A stretch of 64,000 nucleotides of DNA, from the NCBI GenBank assembly GCA_963851325.1, contig CAWKOR010000001.1:186001-250000 (forward strand), given 5' to 3'. The position numbers and the translations under genes were made by a program. Below, piece after piece: positions 34,163 to 41,607 of the stretch. The stretch comes from DATGKG01 sp963851325. Lineage in GTDB: Bacteria > Desulfobacterota > Binatia > Binatales > Binataceae. The notes below the pieces were generated by a model that worked only from the letters and a program-made list of their open reading frames with translations, made no database searches and had not been told where the DNA came from. The stretch's first letter is position 1; each line of letters opens with the position of its first letter.

Positions 34163-35164
34163 ATGAAAGCGATGACGGTAAACATTCCCGGCGCGATCGA
34201 GGAGCATCCGCTCGCGCTCGCCGATATCGCGGCTCCCGAGGCGGCGGCAGACGAAATCCTAGTTCGGGTGAAAACCTGCGGCGTATGCCGTACCGACCTG
34301 CACGTGTCGGAAGGCGACCTGCCGGTGCATCGCGCGCGCGTCATCCCCGGTCATGAAGTGGTGGGCGTCGTCGAACGCCTCGGCGCTGGATGCAAGCGCT
34401 ATCGCGTCGGCGAGCGGGTCGGCATCGCATGGCTGCGCGAGACTTGCGGCATCTGCATATACTGCAAACGCGGGCGCGAGAACCTCTGCCCCAACGCGAA
34501 ATTCACCGGCTACGATCACGACGGCGGCTACGCCGAATACGCCACGGTGCGCGAGGACTTCGCGTATCGCATTCCCGACGCGCTCGGCGATGAGGAAGCG
34601 GCGCCGCTGCTCTGCGCGGGTATCATCGGATATCGTGCGATCAGGCGCGCGTCCGTCGAGCATGGCATGACGGTGGGCCTGTATGGCTTCGGCGGCTCGG
34701 CGCATCTGGCGATGCAGGTGCTGAAGCATTGGGGATGCAAGGTCTACGTGATGACGCGGGGCGGCACGCATCGCGCTCTGGCGGAGAGCATGGGCGCAGA
34801 CTGGGTCGGGCGCGCCGAGGAGCGTCCGCCGAAGAAACTCGATGCAGCGATTCTGTTCGCGCCGGCGGGCAACCTCGTGCCGTCGTGCATGGAGGCCCTC
34901 GATCGCGGCGGAGTGCTATCGATCGCGGGCATCTACCTGACCGATGTTCCTTCGCTCAACTACGAGCGACATCTCTTCGAGGAGCGCGAGATCCGCAGCG
35001 TCACGGCGAACACGCGCCTCGATGGCGAGGAGTTCATGCGCATCGCGGGTGAGATACCGATTCATACGCACACGCAATTTTTTGGCCTGGAGCAGGCGAC
35101 CGAGGCATTAATCGAGTTGAAGCACGATCGCATCAAGGGCGCCGCAGTGCTGCGGGTTGGATAG
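34163..35164 (+). CDS. Zinc-dependent alcohol dehydrogenase
   Basis: This 333-residue medium-chain dehydrogenase has catalytic-zinc ligands in CGVCRTDLHV and GHEVVG. The structural-zinc cysteines are in CGICIYCKRGRENLC and the NAD(P)-binding turn is GLYGFGGSAHLAMQV. It should oxidise alcohols or reduce aldehydes. The ATG at 34163 (MKAMTVNIPG) matches the usual N-terminus of the family; an ATG at 34145 is in frame but directly touches the repeat element. It converges on the HigA-type gene. Confidence 0.92.
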   Translation: MKAMTVNIPGAIEEHPLALADIAAPEAAADEILVRVKTCGVCRTDLHVSEGDLPVHRARVIPGHEVVGVVERLGAGCKRYRVGERVGIAWLRETCGICIYCKRGRENLCPNAKFTGYDHDGGYAEYATVREDFAYRIPDALGDEEAAPLLCAGIIGYRAIRRASVEHGMTVGLYGFGGSAHLAMQVLKHWGCKVYVMTRGGTHRALAESMGADWVGRAEERPPKKLDAAILFAPAGNLVPSCMEALDRGGVLSIAGIYLTDVPSLNYERHLFEEREIRSVTANTRLDGEEFMRIAGEIPIHTHTQFFGLEQATEALIELKHDRIKGAAVLRVG

Positions 35165-35166
35165 GG

Positions 35167-35565
35167 CTATCCGGCCTTTCTCGTGCGCGTCTCTTCGGCG
35201 ATTCGCGGTTTGGTTCGCGTGGAACGCGGCGATGGGCGCGGTGGCAGAGGAAGAGCATCTTCGGCGATTCCCGACAGGATAACTGGAGCGCGGTCGGGGA
35301 ATTCCACGACCAGCGTCAGACTGCCACCCATCGCCTCGACGCTCTTGCGCAGCGTTGAAAGCATCAAATCGGTCCGCCGCTCCAACCTGGAGACGCCGTC
35401 CTGGCTGATGCGCAATGCCTTTGCGACCCGAACCTGGGTCAGCTTTCGCGCCCGGCGCAACTCGCGCAGCGTCATTTCCTCGGCGATCAGCTCGGCCGTG
35501 CGCGCCTCGATCTTCTTGCGCCGCGCGGGGCTCAGCTCATTCATCCTCTCTTCGAGTGTGCTCAT
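35167..35565 (-). CDS. XRE-family antitoxin (HigA-like)
   Basis: This 132-residue protein has a helix-turn-helix domain at about residues 30-85 (MTLRELRRARKLTQVRVAKALRISQDGVSRLERR). This is the pattern of antitoxins paired with Gp49/RelE-type toxins. A basic proline-rich tail follows. The ATG at 35565 has GGGGAG nine bases upstream, between the toxin stop and this start. The toxin gene lies just upstream, so the order is toxin-antitoxin. It probably represses the locus. The reading frame is intact. Confidence 0.85.
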   Translation of the reverse strand: MSTLEERMNELSPARRKKIEARTAELIAEEMTLRELRRARKLTQVRVAKALRISQDGVSRLERRTDLMLSTLRKSVEAMGGSLTLVVEFPDRAPVILSGIAEDALPLPPRPSPRSTRTKPRIAEETRTRKAG

Positions 35566-35570
35566 GGATT

Positions 35571-35940
35571 TCAACTCCCCTGGATTTTCTGTTTGATGCG
35601 CGCGAGATGCTCGTCGAATCGCGCATCTGCCTTCGCGATCAGCTGCTGATAGAAGCGCCTCTCGCTTCCTCCGGATTTGTTACTGCCGCAAAGAACGATC
35701 GCCCGCCGGATCGGATCGAATGCGAACGCAAAGCGCCATACGCCGCCGGCGGCTGGGAACCTTATCTCCTTCATATTGTGGTGCTTCGAGCCCTTCAACG
35801 TGTCCACACGAGGTCTCCCGAGTTGCGGCCCGGAACTGTTTGAGTATGTTGACCTGCAAAAGTAGAGCATCACGGATACTTTGATCGAGTGCGTCGTATT
35901 CGGGATCAAACTCCGGATGGAATTCTACGAACCATGCCAC
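35571..35940 (-). pseudogene. RelE/HigB (Gp49-like) toxin gene with a frameshift
   Basis: Two overlapping frames together make one toxin of about 120 residues. The first (from the ATG at 35940) reads MAWFVEFHPEFDPEYDALD through NILKQF. The second continues GPQLGRPRVDTLKG, NMKEIRFPAAGGVWRFAFAF and a C-terminal ARFDEHLARIK. The switch falls in the CCCGG cluster at 35829-35833, and removing one base there restores the family consensus. The gene is therefore frameshifted by about one base. The downstream antitoxin gene is intact. Confidence 0.85.
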
Positions 35941-36108
35941 ATCCTAATATGTCATCAAGTACATATGTTTTCGAGGGAAATTAGAATCCATTTTCGCCCG
36001 ATCGGTGCTGGGGCGCTTCATTTGCAATGCCGCGTTCATTAGGAATTGTTGACCCCGTAGCGAGCCGATTGATAGCTTAGGAACTGCAAGCGAGAGGCAC
36101 ATCATCAA

Positions 36109-36651
36109 ATGGCTGACGACAAGCAGACCGAGGGGCTGGCGCAGGGCGGCGACGAAATCCTGCTCGGCGATACCGCCGTTTTGACGCGCCTCGACAAGGC
36201 GATCGCGTGGGCGCGCAAGTTCTCGATTTTTCCCTATCCGTTCGCGACCGCATGCTGCGCGATGGAGTACATGGCGCTCTCGATGACGCCCTATGACATC
36301 GATCGCTTTGGTGCGCTGCTGCCGCGTTTCACTCCGCGCCAGGCCGATTTGCTGATGGTTATCGGTACCGTAACGGTGCGCCAGGGACCGATCCTCAAGC
36401 GCGTGTTCGACCAGATGGCCGAGCCGAAATGGGTGATGGCGTTTGGCGCCTGCGCATCGACCGGCGGCTTCTATGACAACTATGCGACGCTGCCCGGAAT
36501 CGATCGCATCGTGCCGGTCGACGTTTATGTTCCCGGATGCCCGCCGCGGCCGGAATCGGTGCTCGATGCATTGATGGCGCTGCAGCGGAAGATCCAGGGG
36601 CAGAAGCAAAAGCTGATGGCGCTCGACACCAAACATGGCGCGCAATCCTAA
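36109..36651 (+). CDS. nuoB: NADH-quinone oxidoreductase subunit B
   Basis: NuoB holds the last iron-sulfur cluster (N2) of complex I, which passes electrons to quinone. The 180-residue protein has the adjacent cysteines in ATACCAMEYM, the third in FGACASTGGFYDNYA and the fourth in VYVPGCPPRPE. The DRFG segment and length are typical. The ATG at 36109 opens a nuoB-nuoF-nuoG run. nuoC, nuoD and nuoE, normally next to nuoB, are not here. Confidence 0.95.
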   Translation: MADDKQTEGLAQGGDEILLGDTAVLTRLDKAIAWARKFSIFPYPFATACCAMEYMALSMTPYDIDRFGALLPRFTPRQADLLMVIGTVTVRQGPILKRVFDQMAEPKWVMAFGACASTGGFYDNYATLPGIDRIVPVDVYVPGCPPRPESVLDALMALQRKIQGQKQKLMALDTKHGAQS

Positions 36652-36678
36652 ATCGGGACACCGATCCAATCCGACATA

Positions 36679-37974
36679 ATGGAAAGAATTCTTACTCGCT
36701 GGCTGGACATCCCGGAGCTGCGCAAGCTCGAGGTCTATCGCGCGCATGGCGGTTACGAGGCGCTGCGCAAAGCCCTCTTCGACATGACGCCGGAGCAGCT
36801 CGTCAATGAAGTAAAAAATTCCAACCTGCGCGGGCGTGGCGGAGCGGCCTTTCCGACCGGAACCAAATGGAGCTTCATTCCGAAGGAATCCAAGAAGCCG
36901 GTCTATATGTGCTGCAATGCGGATGAGAGCGAGCCCGGCACCTTCGCCAATCGCTATCAGCTCGAAAACGATCCGCACGGCATCATCGAAGGGATACTGA
37001 TCTGTTGCCGCGCGGTCGGCTCGCACACCTGCTTCGTATATCTGCGCGGCGAGTTCACCTTGCAGAAAGAGATCCTCGATGCGGCGATTGCCGAGGCGCG
37101 CGCGGCGGGTATCGTCGGCAAGAACATCATGGGCTCGGGCTTCGATGTGGAAATCTGGACCCATCGCGGAGCGGGCGCGTACATCTGCGGCGAGGAAACC
37201 GGGTTGCTGGAATCGCTCGAGGGCAAGCGCGCGTATCCTCGCAACCGGCCGCCGTTTCCCGCGATCCAGGGCGCGTTCGGATGCCCCACGGTGGTCAACA
37301 ACGTTGAGACGCTGTCGAACATCCCGCACATCATCACGCGCGGCGCCGATTGGTATAAGAGCATCGGTCCCGAGAAGAGCCCCGGCCCGAAGCTGTTTTG
37401 CCTTTCGGGTCACATTAATCTGCCAGGCTTGTATGAATTGCCGATGGGCTTTCCGCTGAAGGATCTCATCTATGGCGTCGGCGGGGGAATTCTCGGCGGT
37501 AAGGCGCTCAAGGGCGTCATTCCCGGCGGGTCGTCGTTCCCGGTCTTCACCGCCGAAGAAGCGCTCAAGGTGAATATGGATTTCGATTCGGTGCGCGCCG
37601 CCGGATCGCTGATGGGCACCGCCGGCGTGATGGTAATGAACGAGGACACCTGCATGGTCGACGCGCTGAAGACCGTCGCCCATTTCTATCATCATGAATC
37701 GTGCGGGCAGTGCACGCCGTGCCGCGAAGGATGCGGCTGGATCGAGAAGCTGCTCACCGACCTCGAGGACGGACGCGGCAAGATGGAAGATTTGCAGTTG
37801 CTCATCGACGTCGCGAGCAACATGGAGGGCAACACCATCTGCGTGCTCGCCGACAGCCTCTCGATGCCGGTAAAAAGCTTCGTGCCCAAGTATCGCAGCG
37901 AGTTCGAGGATCACGTGCGGCTTGGCAGATGTCCATTTCGCGATCGCAACGGGAAATCCGCGATCGCCGCATAG
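36679..37974 (+). CDS. nuoF: NADH-quinone oxidoreductase subunit F
   Basis: NuoF binds FMN, NADH and a 4Fe-4S cluster and starts electron flow into complex I. The 431-residue protein has the FMN/NADH motifs LRGRGGAAFPTGTKW, NADESEPGTF and GAGAYICGEETGLLESLEGK, and cluster cysteines in HESCGQCTPCREGC. The length is standard. It follows nuoB by 27 bases and precedes nuoG by 34. NuoE, its usual partner, is absent nearby. Confidence 0.96.
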   Translation: MERILTRWLDIPELRKLEVYRAHGGYEALRKALFDMTPEQLVNEVKNSNLRGRGGAAFPTGTKWSFIPKESKKPVYMCCNADESEPGTFANRYQLENDPHGIIEGILICCRAVGSHTCFVYLRGEFTLQKEILDAAIAEARAAGIVGKNIMGSGFDVEIWTHRGAGAYICGEETGLLESLEGKRAYPRNRPPFPAIQGAFGCPTVVNNVETLSNIPHIITRGADWYKSIGPEKSPGPKLFCLSGHINLPGLYELPMGFPLKDLIYGVGGGILGGKALKGVIPGGSSFPVFTAEEALKVNMDFDSVRAAGSLMGTAGVMVMNEDTCMVDALKTVAHFYHHESCGQCTPCREGCGWIEKLLTDLEDGRGKMEDLQLLIDVASNMEGNTICVLADSLSMPVKSFVPKYRSEFEDHVRLGRCPFRDRNGKSAIAA

Positions 37975-38008
37975 CCGGGTTCGGAAAAACAGGTTCAGGA
38001 AATATCAG

Positions 38009-39595
38009 ATGCCGAAGCTCACCATTGACGGCAAGGAAATCGACGCGCCCGACGGGATCAATCTGATCCAGGCCGCCGAGCAGATCGGCGTCGAAATCCC
38101 GCATTACTGCTATCATCCCGGGCTCACCATCGTCGGCAACTGCCGCATGTGCCTGGTCGAGGTCGAGAAGGCGCCCAAGCTTCAGATCGCATGCAACACC
38201 AAAGTCGCCGAGGGGATGGTGGTGCATACGCAGAGTGCGAAGACCAAGGCCGCGCAAAAGGCGGTGCTCGAATTCCTGCTGATCAATCATCCAATCGACT
38301 GCCCGGTTTGCGATCAGGCCGGCGAGTGCAAGCTGCAGGACTACTACATGGACTACGACCAGCAGCCCTCGCGATTTCCGCTCGGAAAGAAGGTGCGCAA
38401 GGGCAAGGCGATTCCCATCGGCTCGGACGTGATGCTCGATCAGGAGCGCTGCGTGCTGTGCGCGCGATGCACGCGCTTTTTCGACGAGGTTACGCATACC
38501 AGCGAGCTGGCGATATTCGAACGCGGCGATCACAACGAAATCGACATCTACCCGGAGCATCCGGTCAACAACAAATACGCCGGCAATGTGATCGATATCT
38601 GCCCGGTCGGCGCGCTGACGGAAAAAGATTTTCGCTTTCGGATGCGGGTCTGGTACCTGCATCGCGCGACCTCGGTATGCGCTGGGTGCGAGCGCGGCTG
38701 CGCGATCGATATCCATCATCAACGCGGGCGAATCTATCGCTACAAGCCGCGCTACAATCCCGAAGTAAATTCCTACTGGATGTGCGATGAGGGACGCCAC
38801 GATTTCCTCAAGCTGCAGACCGAGACACGGCTGACCTCGCCGCTGTTCCAGGATCGCGACCGCATGGTGCCGGAAGAGTGGGGCGCCGCGGTGCGCCGAG
38901 TCGCCTCGCACATCGAGGCGACCAAGAAGAGCTTCGGGCCGCGTGCGATCGGCGCCATCATCGGCGCGCAGGCGACCAACGAGGAAGCTTTCGCGCTCAA
39001 GCGCCTGATGCTCGATACCATCGGCTCCGATCGCTTCGCGATGATCAGCTACACGCCGGCCGGCATGAGCGGCGACGACAATTTTCTGATCCGCGCCAAC
39101 AAGAACCCCAACACTCGCGGCCTCGAGGCCTTGGGATTGCCACCCGCGCATTTCGAGGTTTTTGCCAAGGCGGTTGCCGATGGCGAACTCAAGATGCTGT
39201 TTGTGATGCGCGCGGATCTGTTGCGCATGATGGGTGAGGCGGAGTTCCTCAAAGCCTTCGGCGCGTTGGACTATCTGGTGGTGCTCGACACCGACGCCAA
39301 TGAGACGGCGCAGATGGCGAACAACGTGCTTCCGATCGGGACGTATCCCGAAACCGACGGCAGTTTCACTAACTTCAAGGGCCGGGTGCAGCGAATCTCG
39401 CAGGCGTTCCCGCCGCCGGGCGATGCGCTGACGGGAATTGAGGCGATCGCGCGTCTCGGCCACGCCATCGACGGAAGCGAGCACCACGCGGACGCCAAGG
39501 CGATCTTCGCGCAGCTCGCAGTTTCGGAAGCAGCGTTCGAAGGGATGAGCTTCGACGCGCTGATGCCGCACGGCGCAAGCCTCAAAGGCGCCTGA
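38009..39595 (+). CDS. nuoG: NADH-quinone oxidoreductase subunit G, short form
   Basis: NuoG carries electrons from NuoF toward NuoB. The 528-residue protein has the 2Fe-2S site (CYHPGLTIVGNCRMC), the His/Cys site (HPIDCPVCDQAGEC), a ferredoxin 4Fe-4S site (CVLCARC, CPVGAL) and an extra CxxCxxxC...C site (CAGCERGC, WMCDEGR) like cluster N7. The molybdopterin-like region that follows is short: typical NuoG is about 780-900 residues. The ATG at 38009 gives the expected N-terminus (MPKLTIDGKEI). It is the last nuo gene here. Confidence 0.92.
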   Translation: MPKLTIDGKEIDAPDGINLIQAAEQIGVEIPHYCYHPGLTIVGNCRMCLVEVEKAPKLQIACNTKVAEGMVVHTQSAKTKAAQKAVLEFLLINHPIDCPVCDQAGECKLQDYYMDYDQQPSRFPLGKKVRKGKAIPIGSDVMLDQERCVLCARCTRFFDEVTHTSELAIFERGDHNEIDIYPEHPVNNKYAGNVIDICPVGALTEKDFRFRMRVWYLHRATSVCAGCERGCAIDIHHQRGRIYRYKPRYNPEVNSYWMCDEGRHDFLKLQTETRLTSPLFQDRDRMVPEEWGAAVRRVASHIEATKKSFGPRAIGAIIGAQATNEEAFALKRLMLDTIGSDRFAMISYTPAGMSGDDNFLIRANKNPNTRGLEALGLPPAHFEVFAKAVADGELKMLFVMRADLLRMMGEAEFLKAFGALDYLVVLDTDANETAQMANNVLPIGTYPETDGSFTNFKGRVQRISQAFPPPGDALTGIEAIARLGHAIDGSEHHADAKAIFAQLAVSEAAFEGMSFDALMPHGASLKGA

Positions 39596-41011
39596 TCATC
39601 TGATCGTCCCGTCGCGCGATTTCCAATTGGCGTGAAACCCGACCGGCACTCGATGGTCGAGGTGCGCGCGCGCGATCGGCCCGCGCTCGATTTCCTCCGC
39701 GTCGAAAATTGCAAGATGGCTCGCGTTGCGTGTTTCGTCGAAGATGTTGGTCAACAGGTAGCCTTCGCCTTCGCGTGCTCCAGAGTTGCGAGGAACGAAC
39801 ACCGGCTCAGCCACCGCGCATCGTGGGCCGGCGTGATAGATGCGCAAACTTCCGGTCGCATGGTCGAAGTGCCCAATGCCGCGATGAAAGATGTCGTCGC
39901 TGCCCGGGCCGCCGATGCATGCCACATAGCCATGCCGATAGCTCAAACCGGTGCGGCGTTCGTCGATGCGCGGGTATTCGCATCGCTCGTCACACAGTCT
40001 TTCGATTTTGAAACTGCCTGGCTTCGCCCAATCCAACTCCCACCGCGCTAAAAGTTGGGTGGCCCGACGATTATCAGGTGGCGAACCGTCGGCCAGCGGA
40101 AACATAGCGACCTCCTGCTCGCATACATCGACCACCACCCGGTCGCCGTCGCTGAACGCGTTCATTAAGTGCCACACCATGCGGGCCTCAGCGTCGAACC
40201 AGCGGAGGTCCTCCGCGCCACCGTTTCTCGGCATGATGCCGACGTGCGTGCCGAGGGCCGGTTCCCAGGCGATCGGTGGGCCACCGGCCCGCGCCCGTTT
40301 GATCGATACGGTCACAGGGCAAACGACGAAAATGACGAAATCGGTGGTTATGGCGAAGTCATGTATCAACGCGGGAAAGGGCGCCTGGATAAGTTGGGAC
40401 CGAAAGAGATCGCCGGCGGCATTCGCGACATAAAATCCTATATCGTTGGTGATCCGCCCGGTCGGAAAATTCGCGAAGAACAGCATCTCGCCCGAAGCCG
40501 GATCGATCTTCGGATGCGCTGTCATGTTGCGCGGAAGTTTGCCATCGAAGGACCATGGCCCGATCGTTTCCAGCGATAGCGGATCGATTTCGATGGGTCC
40601 GTGTCCTTCTTCGAGCGCCAACAGTTTGTTCGCATGCCAGAGGATATTGGTGTTCGCGACGCCGTCGGTCGGCATACCGGCGACGCTGGGATCCGAATCC
40701 GCGGGATTACCCGAAGTGCCGAACAGCGCGCGTCCGGCGGCACGCTCCGCCGCCCATTGCCGAGTTCGCACCCATCGATTGCGGTAGGAGATGCGACCGT
40801 TGCGCAGATGGAACGCGTGCACCATGCCGTCGCCGTTGAGCGGGTTGTAAGTCCCGCGCGGCGGAAACTGCGGACTCGGGCCGATGCGATAGAAACTCCC
40901 GTCGAGATCCAATGGCACTTCGCCTTCGACGGTCAGGTTCGCATGGTCGGACTCCAGCCGAATCGGTTCAAAGCCCAAAGACAAATACGGATTGGTGGAG
41001 AATCTACTCAC
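39596..41011 (-). CDS. Carotenoid oxygenase (RPE65/apocarotenoid oxygenase family)
   Basis: This 471-residue enzyme belongs to the carotenoid cleavage oxygenases, a seven-bladed propeller with one ferrous iron held by four histidines. Candidates for all four are visible in MTAHPKID, LIHDFAIT, MVWHLMNA and VGFHANW. It should cleave a double bond of a carotenoid, apocarotenoid or stilbene. A GTG start at 41011 is preferred because GGAGG lies 10 bases upstream; an ATG at 41050 and TTG at 41083 are in frame. It ends one base from nuoG on the other strand. No carotenoid synthesis genes are nearby. Confidence 0.88.
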   Translation of the reverse strand: MSRFSTNPYLSLGFEPIRLESDHANLTVEGEVPLDLDGSFYRIGPSPQFPPRGTYNPLNGDGMVHAFHLRNGRISYRNRWVRTRQWAAERAAGRALFGTSGNPADSDPSVAGMPTDGVANTNILWHANKLLALEEGHGPIEIDPLSLETIGPWSFDGKLPRNMTAHPKIDPASGEMLFFANFPTGRITNDIGFYVANAAGDLFRSQLIQAPFPALIHDFAITTDFVIFVVCPVTVSIKRARAGGPPIAWEPALGTHVGIMPRNGGAEDLRWFDAEARMVWHLMNAFSDGDRVVVDVCEQEVAMFPLADGSPPDNRRATQLLARWELDWAKPGSFKIERLCDERCEYPRIDERRTGLSYRHGYVACIGGPGSDDIFHRGIGHFDHATGSLRIYHAGPRCAVAEPVFVPRNSGAREGEGYLLTNIFDETRNASHLAIFDAEEIERGPIARAHLDHRVPVGFHANWKSRDGTIR

Positions 41012-41275
41012 TATGCTTCGGCCTCCAATGCACGCGGGAACAGTCGGCATTGGATCGCTAACAATCGATCGCGGCCGATTCAACGCATCATGCGAAGATT
41101 TAGTGCTTGCTTTACGCTTTCAGATGCTCCGGCGTCGGCCGGATGAAAAAGGGTTTTCTGTCAAGAGCCAAAAGGTAAATTTCTTCACCTGTCTACAAGC
41201 AGAAGAGTAGAAAGAAACGGTCGCGGTTAATGGCGAAGGTGGGATCGGCGTCGGCGCGGCGGAATATGGACCGAA

Positions 41276-41605
41276 CTAGCTTTCGGGTGCTTCCACGACG
41301 TCGATCTTTTGCAGGTACTCAGACAGATCGGTGACCAATTCGCGGGACGACTCGCGATCGCCTTTTTTTGCGGTCGCTTCCAGTGCGGCGCCGATGTCGC
41401 TCAGGACGTCGAATCCGAAGCTGCCGCCTTCACCCTTAATCTTGTGGCCGAGCGCCGCGATGGTGGTGAAGTCGCCGCGGTCGAGAGCTCCGGTAAGGGT
41501 CTGCAGATCGGCGCGTTTCCGCGACAGGAAGTCGGGGATCAGATCGATAAGGTCAGGCTCGACCTCGACCGTGACGCGCTGCATCGTCTTCCATTTCACA
41601 TCCAT
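41276..41605 (-). CDS. Hpt-domain phosphotransfer protein
   Basis: This 109-residue protein is a single histidine-phosphotransfer domain. The phospho-accepting histidine sits in LGHKIKGEGGSFGF, the standard Hpt motif with the following lysine and glycines. It accepts phosphate from a receiver domain and passes it on. It starts 2 bases after the stop of the giant hybrid kinase gene, so the two form one phosphorelay. The final response regulator is not encoded next to them. Confidence 0.93.
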   Translation of the reverse strand: MDVKWKTMQRVTVEVEPDLIDLIPDFLSRKRADLQTLTGALDRGDFTTIAALGHKIKGEGGSFGFDVLSDIGAALEATAKKGDRESSRELVTDLSEYLQKIDVVEAPES

Positions 41606-41607
41606 CC

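Noticed and set aside
35820..35840. Programmed ribosomal frameshifting in the toxin gene
   Set aside because: No standard slippery heptamer or following pseudoknot is evident, and a single extra base explains the break more simply. It remains a possibility noted under the finding.
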